The notes beneath the pieces are model-generated. The model was not told the origin of the DNA. It worked only from the letters and a program-made list of their open reading frames with translations, and made no database searches. The translations under genes were made by a program, and so were the position numbers. A stretch of 64,000 bases of DNA from Polynucleobacter antarcticus (GTDB lineage Bacteria; Pseudomonadota; Gammaproteobacteria; Burkholderiales; Burkholderiaceae): positions 992,001 through 1,056,000 of the forward strand of contig NZ_CP028941.1 of assembly GCF_013307245.1 (NCBI RefSeq). Reading direction: 5' to 3'. Position 1 is the stretch's first letter. Every line of letters starts with the position of its first letter. This document shows positions 35,428 to 45,061 of the stretch, piece after piece.

Positions 35428-37035
35428 GTGCTGTCCGCATCTAATATCACCATGCAGTTTGGGGCAAAACCCCTGTTTGAGAACATTTCCGTAAAATTTG
35501 GCGGCGGTAACCGCTACGGATTAATTGGTGCCAATGGTTGCGGCAAATCTACCTTCATGAAAATTCTCGGTGGCGAGCTCGAGCCGAGTAGCGGTAATGT
35601 GAGTCTAGACCCCGGTATTCGTTTGGGTAAATTACGTCAAGATCAGTTTGCCTATGAAGACCAGCGTGTACTAGACGTGGTCATGATGGGCCATGAAGAA
35701 ATGTGGAAGGCCGCTGCAGAGCGAGATGCTATTTATGCTAATCCAGATGCAACGGATGAAGATTACATGCGTGCAGCTGAACTAGAGGGTAAGTACGCTG
35801 AATACGGTGGCTATACCGCTGAGGCAAAAGCAGGGGAGTTACTACTTGGAATTGGTATTCCGATTGAGCAACATGATGGTTTGATGAGTAATGTGGCGCC
35901 TGGTTGGAAGCTGCGGGTATTACTAGCGCAAGCCTTGTTCTCCGACCCAGATGTATTGTTGCTCGATGAGCCAACCAATAACTTGGATATTCACTCTATT
36001 CATTGGTTGGAGGATATTCTCAATCAAATTAACAGCACCATCGTCATTATTTCCCACGATCGTCACTTCTTAAATGAAGTTTGTACACACATGGCGGATA
36101 TGGATTTCGGAACGCTAAAGGTCTATCCGGGAAATTATGACTCTTATATGCTTGCATCTGTTCAGGCTCGTGCTCAGCAATTAAGCTCGAATGTCAAAGC
36201 AAAAGAAAAAATGGCTGAATTACAAGCTTTCGTGAGCCGCTTCTCAGCGAATGCTTCTAAAGCTCGTCAAGCAACTTCGCGTCAAAAGCAGTTAGAAAAA
36301 ATTGAAATTACTGAGATCAAGCCTTCTTCACGTCAAAACCCGTTTATTCGTTTTGATTCTGAAAAGAAGTTACACAATATGGCAGTCGAGTGCAACGCAC
36401 TGACCAAAGCCTATGACCGACCTATTTTTAAGAACTTTAAGATTGCTATTCGTGCCGGTGAAAAAATTGCCATCATCGGTCAAAACGGTGCAGGCAAAAC
36501 TACACTCTTAAAAACTATTCTGAGCAAACGCTTTAGCGGCGTTCAAGCAGATAGTGGGGATGTGAAGTGGGCTGAAAATGCAAACGTCGGCGTCATGCCC
36601 CAAGACAACACAGAACTCTTTGCTAAAGATGAAGTCTTGATGGATTGGATGAATGAATGGCGCAATACTGGGGATGACGATCAAGTGATTCGTGGCACCT
36701 TGGGCCGCCTCTTATTTTCCGGTGATGACATTAGTAAGTCAGTTAAGGTACTCTCCGGTGGTGAGAAGGGCCGTATGATTTGGGGTAAGTTGATGCTCCA
36801 AAAGCACAATGTGCTAGCGATGGATGAGCCGACCAACCATATGGATATGGAGTCCATTGAAAGCTTACAAATTGCACTTGAGAAATACGAAGGCACTTTG
36901 ATTTTTGTTTCCCATGATCGGGAGTTTGTCTCTTCCTTAGCAAATCGCATCTTAGAGGTGAAGATGGATGGAAGTATTGCGGATTATTCCGGTACCTATG
37001 AAGAGTATCTGCGCAGCCAAGCCTTGGCGGGTTAA
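35428..37035 (+). CDS. ybiT: ABC-F family ATPase (YbiT-like)
   Basis: A soluble twin-ATPase, 535 residues, that acts on ribosomes rather than as a transporter. Two P-loops (GANGCGKST and GQNGAGKTT), two signature motifs (the second is LSGGEKGRM) and Walker [10 protein letters not shown] and AMDEPTNHM are visible, with the ABC-F linker between. Length and start [17 protein letters not shown] match YbiT better than EttA/Uup. GTG 35428 is the start. Confidence 0.9.
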   Translation: MLSASNITMQFGAKPLFENISVKFGGGNRYGLIGANGCGKSTFMKILGGELEPSSGNVSLDPGIRLGKLRQDQFAYEDQRVLDVVMMGHEEMWKAAAERDAIYANPDATDEDYMRAAELEGKYAEYGGYTAEAKAGELLLGIGIPIEQHDGLMSNVAPGWKLRVLLAQALFSDPDVLLLDEPTNNLDIHSIHWLEDILNQINSTIVIISHDRHFLNEVCTHMADMDFGTLKVYPGNYDSYMLASVQARAQQLSSNVKAKEKMAELQAFVSRFSANASKARQATSRQKQLEKIEITEIKPSSRQNPFIRFDSEKKLHNMAVECNALTKAYDRPIFKNFKIAIRAGEKIAIIGQNGAGKTTLLKTILSKRFSGVQADSGDVKWAENANVGVMPQDNTELFAKDEVLMDWMNEWRNTGDDDQVIRGTLGRLLFSGDDISKSVKVLSGGEKGRMIWGKLMLQKHNVLAMDEPTNHMDMESIESLQIALEKYEGTLIFVSHDREFVSSLANRILEVKMDGSIADYSGTYEEYLRSQALAG

Positions 37036-37039
37036 TTCT

Positions 37040-37288
37040 TTATTTGGCTTGACGTTGGAAGCGCATCGCAGTGCCATCGGCACGAATGCGTTTCCAGACA
37101 GCATCTTTTTCTTCTTGACCTAGAAAGACCCAATTACTGACCTCGCCTAAGGTACGTCCACACCCTTGGCAAACGTCATCATAGAGCGTTGTACACACAC
37201 CAATGCAGGGAGAGTCCGAGGCATTGTCGCCTACCCCTAATGAGTTTGCGGTGTCTTGATTATTTGGGAAATTACTATCCGTTGTCAT
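37040..37288 (-). CDS. DUF1289 cysteine-rich small protein
   Basis: The 82-residue product has the DUF1289 core SPCIGVCTTLYDDVCQGCGRT, four cysteines set as a zinc or Fe-S site, followed by W-containing helix. Function of the family (YdhL) is unknown. It overlaps the GNAT gene by 4 bp on the same strand. Confidence 0.88.
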   Translation of the reverse strand: MTTDSNFPNNQDTANSLGVGDNASDSPCIGVCTTLYDDVCQGCGRTLGEVSNWVFLGQEEKDAVWKRIRADGTAMRFQRQAK

Positions 37289-38466
37289 AGCTGTACTTTA
37301 GACGATTTCAGGGGATTGCGTTCTTCAAGCTCATCGACATAAGCGGCCATGCCTTCGTGCTCCCGCTCTAAAAATCGGGCAATCGCTTTTGAAAACTGGG
37401 GATCAGCAATCCAGTGTGCAGAATGCAAGGTGATCGGCGTAAATCCTCTGGCCATCTTATGCTCCCCTTGAGCCCCACCTTCAAAAGTCTGTAGACCTTC
37501 ACGTATACAGTAATCAATGGCTTGGTAGTAGGCCACTTCAAAATGTAGGCAAGGGATGTGCTCGATAGCGCCCCAATATCTTCCGTAAGCAGTGCGCGCC
37601 TCTTTATCCACAATCAAGAGTGAGCTAGCGATAGGCAGGTTATCGCGCGTAGCAATAATGAGGTGGAGATTTTCTGGCATGGTCGCTGCCAAAGACATAA
37701 AAAATGGCAGATTGAGATAGGGCTGAGAGCGATGCTCTAAATAGGTATTTGCATAGCAGCGGTAAAAGAAATCCCAATCTTGGGGGGTACTTTCTGAACC
37801 TGGTATGTGACAATATGCCATACCAATATTGCTCACTTGCGCTCGCTCACGACGAATATTCTTGCGGCGCTTCATGGTGAGATTTGCTAGAAAATGCTCA
37901 AAGTCTTGATAGTCTTGGTTATGCCAATGAAACTGTACCGAATCTCTCAATAAAAAATCGGCATCTTTAAGTGCAGTGATTTCGTCTGGATTCGGAAATA
38001 AAATATGTGCAGAAGAGAGCTTGTTTTGGCTCACTAGGGATTTCAGTGCAGATAACAGGATGGTTTGAATAGCTTGACGATCATATTTTGGCGACACCAA
38101 AAGTCTTGAGCCACTGACTGGTGTAAATGGAATGGCGCATAAAGCTTTGGGGTAGTAGGCCAAACCGTTTTGTGCATAGGCCTCTGCCCAAGCCCAATCA
38201 AACACAAATTCTCCATAGGAATGCTGCTTCAAATAGAGTGGCATCGCACCTACGATGGCTATCTGTTCTGCCTCAACATCTTCAATCAAAAGATGCGCTA
38301 TCTGCCAACCTGTTCCGTCACCAACACAAGCGCATTCCTCTAGACCATAAAGAAATTCATGCTTAAGAAATGGTCCGGCATCATGATTAAGTAGGGCATT
38401 CCAAGAGTCAGCTGGAACTTCAGCCAAGCTGTGAATAACGCGAAGCTGATAAGGGCCTGTCTTCAA
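37285..38466 (-). CDS. GNAT/FemAB-type N-acyltransferase family protein (DUF482)
   Basis: A 393-residue soluble protein of the group sometimes called peptidoglycan biosynthesis (FemAB/MurJ-linked) protein. The C-terminal half has the GNAT-like fold blocks AYGRYWGAIEHIPCLHFEVAYYQ and FEGGAQGEHKMARGF. The H-F-E-x-x-Y-Y segment is shared with DUF482 members. Substrate is unknown. It is followed by the DUF1289 gene with 4-bp overlap. Confidence 0.82.
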   Translation of the reverse strand: MKTGPYQLRVIHSLAEVPADSWNALLNHDAGPFLKHEFLYGLEECACVGDGTGWQIAHLLIEDVEAEQIAIVGAMPLYLKQHSYGEFVFDWAWAEAYAQNGLAYYPKALCAIPFTPVSGSRLLVSPKYDRQAIQTILLSALKSLVSQNKLSSAHILFPNPDEITALKDADFLLRDSVQFHWHNQDYQDFEHFLANLTMKRRKNIRRERAQVSNIGMAYCHIPGSESTPQDWDFFYRCYANTYLEHRSQPYLNLPFFMSLAATMPENLHLIIATRDNLPIASSLLIVDKEARTAYGRYWGAIEHIPCLHFEVAYYQAIDYCIREGLQTFEGGAQGEHKMARGFTPITLHSAHWIADPQFSKAIARFLEREHEGMAAYVDELEERNPLKSSKVQL

Positions 38467-38482
38467 AAGAGAGAAATATGAT

Positions 38483-38869
38483 TTATTTTTGAATCAATTC
38501 AATTTTGTAGCCATCGGGGTCTGTAACAAATGCAATTACAGTATCGCCACCCATCACAGGCCCAGCTTCTCGAGTGACATTTCCCCCAGCGGCTTTAATT
38601 TTTTCACAAGCAGCATAGGCATCAGGAACGCTGATGGCAATATGGCCATAGGCATCGCCTAACTGGTAGCTTTCAACACCATGGTTATAAGTTAACTCCA
38701 GCTCAGATTGACCATCGTGGTTGCCTTTGCCAAAACCTACGAATGCCAGCGTGTATTTTTGCTCAGGACGTTCAGTAGTGCGCAGTAAATTCATACCCAA
38801 TACTTTGGTATAAAAATCAATCGAGCGAGTCATATTGCCGACTCTGAGCATAGTGTGAAGAATCATCAT
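38483..38869 (-). CDS. gloA: Lactoylglutathione lyase (glyoxalase I)
   Basis: It isomerises the hemithioacetal of methylglyoxal and glutathione. The 128-residue single-domain VOC protein begins [14 protein letters not shown]5 and the downstream E/H/E set are the Ni-binding residues. [22 protein letters not shown] and GHIAISVPD are clear family blocks. It begins 45 bp from the terminator of ppiC on the same strand. Confidence 0.93.
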   Translation of the reverse strand: MMILHTMLRVGNMTRSIDFYTKVLGMNLLRTTERPEQKYTLAFVGFGKGNHDGQSELELTYNHGVESYQLGDAYGHIAISVPDAYAACEKIKAAGGNVTREAGPVMGGDTVIAFVTDPDGYKIELIQK

Positions 38870-38913
38870 GGCTTTAATATAAAGGTAATTGGGTTTTCTA
38901 GTCAGATAAGAAA

Positions 38914-38938
38914 AAACCCAGAGGATCAGTCTGGGTTT
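38914..38938 (-). terminator. Intrinsic terminator after ppiC
   Basis: AAACCCAGA, loop, TCTGGGTTT is a perfect 9-bp stem. On the minus strand it is followed by a run of six T's (complement of 38911-38916), 20 bases after the ppiC stop. It separates ppiC from gloA. Confidence 0.8.
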
Positions 38939-38958
38939 GAACTTTTCAAGTAAGTAAC

Positions 38959-39753
38959 TTATTGAATTTTTGCCTTAGCACGCAATTTTTGCATCATTTC
39001 AGAAAACTTGGCTTTTTGCCAATTTTGATCTGCAGAAATCATCCGCTTCAGTTCATCTTTGATCTCATCCATGGCAGGTGCTTTGACATCCCGAATATCA
39101 GCCACTTTAATGATGTGCCAACCAAATTGGGTTTTGACTGGCTTATCGGTCATTTGCCCTTTTTTAAGTTGAGCCATAGACTTTGAAAATTCTGGGACCA
39201 AGGCTTCTTCGCTTACCCAACCTAACTCACCACCATTAACTGCAGAACCAGGATCTTTGGATTTCTCTTTAGCCAGTTGGGCAAAGCTAGCGCCCGCCTT
39301 AATTTGGGCAGTAATCGCTTTTCCATCTGCTTCTTTTTCAACTAGGATATGTTCGACCTGATATTCCTTACCGGTGTATTGACCTTTGACTTGTTCGTAC
39401 GATGCCTTTAATTCCGCATCGCTAACACCTTCGCGATCTACATACTCTTCAAAAACAGCCGCAATCAAAACACCCATCTTGGCTTGCTCTAGTTGATCAC
39501 GTACCGCTTCTTTCTGGGGGATACCGCGATTGTTTGCCTCTTGCAGAATCAACTCACGGGTAATCAGCATTTCTCTACCCTGATCACGTACTTGCGGACT
39601 ATCCGCTTGCTTTGATTTTTGAACCAAACGATCTAATTGCGCTTTAGGAATGGCTTTGCCATTCACAATGGCAGCATTTTGCGCAAAGCTCTGGTTAGAT
39701 AGGAGCGCGAAACTCAATGCGCTGATAGATAGGATCTGACGTGAATTAAACAT
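38959..39753 (-). CDS. Parvulin-type peptidylprolyl isomerase, exported
   Basis: A 264-residue protein with a signal peptide (cleavage after SFA, about residue 24), a helical chaperone region and one parvulin domain (about 130-225). The domain holds [22 protein letters not shown] and [10 protein letters not shown]. It folds or chaperones outer-membrane or periplasmic proteins. Similar to PpiC/PrsA. It is followed by a terminator. Confidence 0.9.
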   Translation of the reverse strand: MFNSRQILSISALSFALLSNQSFAQNAAIVNGKAIPKAQLDRLVQKSKQADSPQVRDQGREMLITRELILQEANNRGIPQKEAVRDQLEQAKMGVLIAAVFEEYVDREGVSDAELKASYEQVKGQYTGKEYQVEHILVEKEADGKAITAQIKAGASFAQLAKEKSKDPGSAVNGGELGWVSEEALVPEFSKSMAQLKKGQMTDKPVKTQFGWHIIKVADIRDVKAPAMDEIKDELKRMISADQNWQKAKFSEMMQKLRAKAKIQ

Positions 39754-39829
39754 GGGATGCGTAGTATGAAGTAGGAGAAGTAAAGAAGAAGGAGTAACTA
39801 GTATTCTAAAAGGGTAATTTTAAAGCATG

Positions 39830-40120
39830 CTATCCAGCATGGGGGCTTTCACTAGGGGTAAGAGCCAAAATAGATAGGGCATGAATTTCGGTAGGGAAGT
39901 GCTTATTTAAAGCGGCATAGACAGCACGATGGCGCTTTACTTGATTTAAGCCATCAAACTCCGGTGCAATAATCATTAGCTTAAAGTGGCCACCGCCAGT
40001 TGCAGCTCCAGCATGCCCAGCATGGAGATGGCTTTCATCCTCAATATCTAAGAACTGTAGCTGAAAGACATTTCTAAGATCTATCTCCATGAGGCGAATA
40101 CGCTCTTGATTGATATTCAT
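39830..40120 (-). CDS. bolA: BolA family protein
   Basis: The 96-residue protein has the BolA block GGGHFKLMIIAPEFDGLN with KRHRAVYAAL. BolA proteins pair with monothiol glutaredoxins to handle Fe-S clusters. The frame extends upstream, but the ATG at 40120 overlaps the yciB stop as ATGA and gives the normal BolA N-terminus. It is placed next to yciB, as in many proteobacteria. Confidence 0.92.
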   Translation of the reverse strand: MNINQERIRLMEIDLRNVFQLQFLDIEDESHLHAGHAGAATGGGHFKLMIIAPEFDGLNQVKRHRAVYAALNKHFPTEIHALSILALTPSESPHAG

Positions 40121-40665
40121 TCTGGGGTTTCCTCCATGTGACGACTCAGCCATACACCTTGAAGAATTACAAAAAAGATTAATAAGCCTGTGCTGCCAAA
40201 TAGTTTGAAATTCACCCAAGTTTCTTCTGAGAACTCAAAAGCAATATATAAATTGAGTGCGCCCATCAATAGAAAGAATACGGACCAAGCCATATTCACT
40301 TGATGCCAAATAGATTGCGAGCGGGGCTCTTTGAGGGTAATTTGCTTGCCCATCAGCACTTGGATCCAGTTCTTATTAAAAAACTGAGCACTAATGAATA
40401 GAGCGGCAGCAAAGAGCCAATATAAAGCGGTAGGTTTAAGTTGAATAAAGGTTTTATCGTGCAAGAAAATAGTGAGACTACCAAACACCAAAATCATCAC
40501 AAGGCTGACCCACTGCATGGCATCTATTTTTCTGTGACGGTAATACACCCAGAGAATTTGTCCAATAGTAGCCACCATGGCAACAATCGTTGCGGTATAG
40601 ATATCCGCATATTTAAAGGCGACAAAAAAGAGAATGATTGGGAATAGGTCAAATAGAAATTTCAT
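40117..40665 (-). CDS. yciB: Inner membrane septation protein YciB/IspZ
   Basis: A 182-residue membrane protein with five to six helices; LFDLFPIILFFVAFK is the family start and NFKLFGSTGLLIFFV the family end. It affects cell-envelope synthesis and septation. Its TGA overlaps the bolA start. Confidence 0.92.
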   Translation of the reverse strand: MKFLFDLFPIILFFVAFKYADIYTATIVAMVATIGQILWVYYRHRKIDAMQWVSLVMILVFGSLTIFLHDKTFIQLKPTALYWLFAAALFISAQFFNKNWIQVLMGKQITLKEPRSQSIWHQVNMAWSVFFLLMGALNLYIAFEFSEETWVNFKLFGSTGLLIFFVILQGVWLSRHMEETPE

Positions 40666-40691
40666 AGGGGCATTATCCAGCTATTTGCAAT

Positions 40692-41105
40692 CTAGCCTAC
40701 ATCACTTGGTTTGGCATTCTCTGAGGGTAAAAAACGGAGGGAAGCTGAATTAATGCAATAACGAAGCCCGGTTGGCTCTGGACCGTCGTTAAACACATGT
40801 CCTAAGTGTGCGTCACACTCAGTGCAACGTACTTCGATCCGCACCATGCCATGCGTCATATCCTTGATTTCGGTAATAGCCGGGCCATGCTTGGGAACGT
40901 TATAACTGGGCCATCCACAGCCAGCATCGAACTTACTAGAGGAATCAAATAGAGGAGTATTGCAACAAACGCAGGTGTATTGACCTTTGCTCCAGTGATC
41001 CCAGAACTCTCCTGTAAATGGATGTTCCGTTGCCGCTTCACGTGTCACGCGGTACTGAATATCACTTAACTCTTGCTTGTATTGCTGGTTTGTTTTTTTA
41101 GTCAT
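40692..41105 (-). CDS. msrB: Peptide-methionine (R)-S-oxide reductase
   Basis: A 137-residue enzyme that repairs R-methionine sulfoxide. The catalytic cysteine is C117 in [11 protein letters not shown]. The zinc site is CVCC (near residue 46) and [16 protein letters not shown] is the family fold block. MsrA is not in the window. Confidence 0.96.
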   Translation of the reverse strand: MTKKTNQQYKQELSDIQYRVTREAATEHPFTGEFWDHWSKGQYTCVCCNTPLFDSSSKFDAGCGWPSYNVPKHGPAITEIKDMTHGMVRIEVRCTECDAHLGHVFNDGPEPTGLRYCINSASLRFLPSENAKPSDVG

Positions 41106-41130
41106 GGGATCTAGCGTTCAATATGGATCG

Positions 41131-42597
41131 TTAAGAGGAGCAACTTACGGAAATTTTCTCTGCATTTTCTGAAGGTGGCTGAGCATAGGCCTCGTACTCC
41201 GGCTGTTCATCATAGGGATGACTTAGTAGAGTTAGCAGTAAAGTAGTCTCGGAATAATCTCCCTCTTGTGCTTTTTCTATAGCAGCCTGTGCGAGATGAT
41301 TTCTTAAGATGTATTTTGGATTGATCTGATTCATCGCGCTTTTACGCCCTTGATCACTCGTAGGCTCACTCTGCAGTCTAGCGAGATAGTCTTTAAACCA
41401 GAGATCTATTTTTTCTCGATCGATAAATTCATCTCTCAATTGAATACTTCCTGCAGCAGCATCTTTCTTTATATCACTTAGCTTACGAAAGAAGCTCGTA
41501 AAGTCAACGTGGGAGTCATTCATGATTTGTAATAAGTTTTCAATCAAAGCAATATCTTCCGATTGCTCTGTTTTCAAACCCAGCTTACGCCTAAATATAC
41601 TTTGCCATTCTTGAGCATACGTAATGGGAAAGGATTCTAAGGCGGTTCGTAAGAGCGTTTGCGCTTCTTCTTCAGAATGATCTAATTCAATCAGGGGTAG
41701 CATGGCACTGGCAAGGCAAGCCATATTCCAGTGCATGATTTGAGGCTGACGGTGATAGGCATAGCGCCCACCATGGTCACTGTGGTTACAGATGTGATCG
41801 ATTTCAAATTGATCTAAAAATCCAAATGGGCCGTAGTCAATAGTCAGACCCAGCGCACTGATATTGTCGGTATTTAATACGCCATGACAAAAACCCACTG
41901 ACTGCCACTGAGCTACTAACTTCGCATTACGATCTGCGATAGCCGTGAACAAGCTTAAGTAAGGTATCTTGCTTTGCTTGCATTCTGGATAAAAAGAGTC
42001 CAACAGTAGATCTGCTAATTCTTGAAGGCGCACAATATTTTCGGTCGAAGCGAAGTGCTCAAAGTGACCGATGCGAATAAAGCTTGGCGCTACCCTTGCA
42101 CAGACTGCAGCCGTTTCTAACGTTTCTCTAACAACAGGTTTTTTTGATCCCACCACAGAAAGAGCGCGGCTTGTCGCTATCCCTAGAGCGTGCATCGATT
42201 CACTGCATAGAAATTCCCGAATAGAGGAGCGTAAAACAGCTCGACCATCACCCATGCGTGAGTAAAGCGTTTTTCCAGCCCCCTTGAGTTGCAGCTCTTG
42301 ACCATGAATATCACCTAAAAGAATGGCGCGACCATCACCGAGCTGACCCGCCCACACGCCAAATTGATGACCACTATAGGCTGTGGCAATGGGGTCTTTA
42401 AACGCTATAGAATCAAGCGTCAATATATTGCCCGCTAAAAGTTCTAAACACTGCGGGTCACTGGGTAAACCTTCTGGGGTTAATTTCAAGCCAATCAAAT
42501 CTGCTACGTCGGGTGAAAATGCAACCCAATACGGATCTGGCAGCGGGGTAGGTTGCGTGATTTGACAAACGTCGTCGCCGCGAAGAGTAAATGGCAT
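41131..42597 (-). CDS. selO: SelO/YdiU protein adenylyltransferase
   Basis: A pseudokinase that transfers AMP from ATP to protein hydroxyl groups (AMPylation) in oxidative stress. The 488-residue length and GQLGDGRAILLGD, LKGAGKTLYSRMGDGRAVLR and GVLNTDNISALG blocks are typical. No C-terminal selenocysteine is present; the protein ends in an ordinary cysteine pair. It faces a PaaI-type thioesterase gene divergently. Confidence 0.93.
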   Translation of the reverse strand: MPFTLRGDDVCQITQPTPLPDPYWVAFSPDVADLIGLKLTPEGLPSDPQCLELLAGNILTLDSIAFKDPIATAYSGHQFGVWAGQLGDGRAILLGDIHGQELQLKGAGKTLYSRMGDGRAVLRSSIREFLCSESMHALGIATSRALSVVGSKKPVVRETLETAAVCARVAPSFIRIGHFEHFASTENIVRLQELADLLLDSFYPECKQSKIPYLSLFTAIADRNAKLVAQWQSVGFCHGVLNTDNISALGLTIDYGPFGFLDQFEIDHICNHSDHGGRYAYHRQPQIMHWNMACLASAMLPLIELDHSEEEAQTLLRTALESFPITYAQEWQSIFRRKLGLKTEQSEDIALIENLLQIMNDSHVDFTSFFRKLSDIKKDAAAGSIQLRDEFIDREKIDLWFKDYLARLQSEPTSDQGRKSAMNQINPKYILRNHLAQAAIEKAQEGDYSETTLLLTLLSHPYDEQPEYEAYAQPPSENAEKISVSCSS

Positions 42598-42651
42598 ATC
42601 TGTATTTTATGGGTAATTCCCATTCATCACAGAAGCCTTTAAAATAACCAT

Positions 42652-43146
42652 ATGAACGACAAAATACAGCTTAATCCCGAAACTCAGCTTGCTAATCTTG
42701 GCCAAGAACTGAATGTTCCATTTTTAAAGTTACTAGGGGTACGTTGCCTCAGTGCAGAACTGGGTAAGGGCGAGATTCTTCTGGCGCTCAAACCAGAACA
42801 TACCAATACCTGGGATGTGGCTCATGGCGGTGTTTTATTAACGCTCATGGATGTCGCAATGGCGGTAGCGGCGCGCTCTGGTGACCCTGCTGATCGTAGC
42901 GTTGTCACTATAGAAATGAAGAATAACTTTATGCAAGCCGCTAATGGCATTTTGCGTGTTAAGGCCGATACCGTGCGTCGTACTGCCACGATGGCGTTTT
43001 GCGAAGCCAAACTCTATAACGATCAGGGTGAGGTTTGCTGTATGGCTACCGGCACCTTCAAATACCTGAAGCGCTTAGCTACTAAAAATGCGGATGGTGA
43101 TCGAGTAATAAAAGAAGATCTACGCCAACAATCTGGCTCAGACTGA
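42652..43146 (+). CDS. PaaI-family hotdog thioesterase
   Basis: A 164-residue hotdog-fold protein with the PaaI block WDVAHGGVLLTLMDVAMA, where H, G and D set the acyl-CoA thioesterase active site. VTIEMKNNFMQAA follows. Substrate is unknown. The stop overlaps the NRDE gene tail to tail. Confidence 0.88.
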   Translation: MNDKIQLNPETQLANLGQELNVPFLKLLGVRCLSAELGKGEILLALKPEHTNTWDVAHGGVLLTLMDVAMAVAARSGDPADRSVVTIEMKNNFMQAANGILRVKADTVRRTATMAFCEAKLYNDQGEVCCMATGTFKYLKRLATKNADGDRVIKEDLRQQSGSD

Positions 43147-43995
43147 CAGATTCGATCCTGGGGCGGCGCTCAGCTCACCCGTAATCACGTCATGCCCAAT
43201 TGTGCCGCTTGCATCAAAGCGGCGTTCTACCATTTCAAAATTACCATCCTTACGCACTCTTAATAATGTGCTGGAACGCGTCCCATAGACCGGCGTTTTA
43301 ATAAATGCAGCAGAGAGTGCTTTTTCCCATTCTGGATTAACGCCAGTACTAGGAAGTTCTTGCAGACTTGCTTCATGGGTATCTGCAAGTAGTTTTAAAT
43401 ATTGATCTGCATTCTTGAGTTCTCCTCTATCCATCGCTAGGGCTTGCGCAAATGCAGCGATACGGTGATTGACCTTTGGCCAAGGCGTATCCAGCATGGC
43501 ATTAGATAGGCCATAAACGCCTGGATTTAAAGCTTGTTTAGGAAAAACTTTTCTTGGGCGAATCTGCTGCCCCATCATGAGGCGATTACTAACCCAGTGC
43601 ATTTCTGCATTCTCAGGATTACTTAAATCCGCCATGAGCAGATTAAAACCGTTGTATTGCTCAAAACGCTTAGCGTTTTCTTGAATGTATTCGTGGGGCT
43701 GATGCTTACCTGTTAAGAAATCAACCGATAGTTCACCACGTGTTCTTGCATCCGGATTTTTTTCACTTGGCGCTCTGACATTCGTAAGAGCAGCAAAACG
43801 GCCTGTCTTTGTAAATCCTAACCAGGTACCCGGACTACCTAATACGTCCGCTCGGTCTCGACCGGCTAATACGTGAGGATGTTCATTCCACCATGCCATT
43901 GCTTCTGTATCGCGTTCGTAAAACTCATCGCGATTGGCCGCAACAACTAATGGATAGTCGGGGTGTGATTGCCAGGCAAAAAGGATGAGGCACAT
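43138..43995 (-). CDS. NRDE (TANGO2-like, DUF833) family protein
   Basis: The 285-residue protein starts MCLILFAWQ and has VVAANRDEFYERDT, the NRDE signature. The family, which includes eukaryotic TANGO2, is thought to act as an N-terminal nucleophile hydrolase with Cys2, or in haem or lipid handling. Function in bacteria is unsettled. Confidence 0.88.
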   Translation of the reverse strand: MCLILFAWQSHPDYPLVVAANRDEFYERDTEAMAWWNEHPHVLAGRDRADVLGSPGTWLGFTKTGRFAALTNVRAPSEKNPDARTRGELSVDFLTGKHQPHEYIQENAKRFEQYNGFNLLMADLSNPENAEMHWVSNRLMMGQQIRPRKVFPKQALNPGVYGLSNAMLDTPWPKVNHRIAAFAQALAMDRGELKNADQYLKLLADTHEASLQELPSTGVNPEWEKALSAAFIKTPVYGTRSSTLLRVRKDGNFEMVERRFDASGTIGHDVITGELSAAPGSNLSV

Positions 43996-44016
43996 AGCAG
44001 AGTAACGGGACCTAAA

Positions 44017-45042
44017 TTAAATCTCAATTAATGGGTAAGGCAGAGTATCTATTTGTAATACAGGGCCATCAGCGCCACCTAAATGAATCTGACCATTCTC
44101 AAGCGCTTCTAATTTGCACTCTACTTGAAGATCAATGCGGCTATCTTGATTTGGCGCATCGGCATTTCTAGAAGCTAGAACCACCATGCCACAGGGCTGA
44201 GTAGCATCCGCTGAATGGAATAGCTCGGTACCAGGCTTGCTGATTTCTAAGGCAGCGGGGCTGTCACTCAAATGTGCCAGCTGGAGACGTCGCTTCACTG
44301 CACCTCGATATTGACTACGCGCCACAATCTCTTGGCCGGGGTAACATCCTTTTTTAAAATCTACTCCCGATACGGACTCAAAGTTGATCATCTGGGGTAC
44401 GAACTGTTCTTGTGTAGCAAGAACAATGCGCGGAATTGCGCTAATTACTTCTAAGGTGTTCCATTGGGCTAAGCCTTCTACATCACTTACAGTGTCATTG
44501 CCTTGGAACTTCTCTTGTGCCATGAGAATGCGCTTAAACGAATTTCCACCGCTCAAGACATCGGGCAATTGCAAAGCTAAAACTGCTGCTTCCTTATTTT
44601 CTAAAGCATGGACCTGTTCTCGGTTATTGAGATGGTATGCACCATAAATATTCCAATCATCAGAAGCATCAGTCACTTTGACTTTGGAACGCAGTACAAA
44701 CATTGCCAGTCTTTTGGCAGTGCTTGCCGCAATATCTTTAGAAATAAATAAGGCAAATCGATCATCCGCATCAGAACTTTTTGGATATAGACCTAGCCAT
44801 GCGCTCGACAAAAGACGTCCTTTGGGGGTGCAATAGCCCACTAAGCGAACAGCGCCGGCGCCTAAGGCAATTTCACCAGTCATCGTTCTCTTCAGACCCA
44901 GCACAGAATTGCTCAACTGACCCTGCAAGAGTGAGGCCGCATCAGGGCCTTCAACGAATATCAAACCCCATTCTGGAAGCAGGGTTAAACCTGAAGAGAG
45001 GTCAGATGGGGGAGAAGAGAGGATTTGGGAGCTGGTAGTCAT
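44017..45042 (-). CDS. ygfZ: Folate-binding Fe-S protein YgfZ
   Basis: A tetrahydrofolate-binding protein that helps keep Fe-S enzymes working, including MiaB. The signature KGCYPGQEIVAR is present near residue 240. The 341-residue length is normal. It shares its start region head-to-head with mltG (starts overlap by 2 bp or sit 20 bp apart depending on the mltG start). Confidence 0.93.
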   Translation of the reverse strand: MTTSSQILSSPPSDLSSGLTLLPEWGLIFVEGPDAASLLQGQLSNSVLGLKRTMTGEIALGAGAVRLVGYCTPKGRLLSSAWLGLYPKSSDADDRFALFISKDIAASTAKRLAMFVLRSKVKVTDASDDWNIYGAYHLNNREQVHALENKEAAVLALQLPDVLSGGNSFKRILMAQEKFQGNDTVSDVEGLAQWNTLEVISAIPRIVLATQEQFVPQMINFESVSGVDFKKGCYPGQEIVARSQYRGAVKRRLQLAHLSDSPAALEISKPGTELFHSADATQPCGMVVLASRNADAPNQDSRIDLQVECKLEALENGQIHLGGADGPVLQIDTLPYPLIEI

Positions 45043-45061
45043 GAGCTTTTATCATAGCGTG

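Noticed and set aside
39830..40219. Longer BolA frame starting at 40219
   Set aside because: The added 33 residues lie in the yciB gene region; the ATGA-coupled start at 40120 fits the family.
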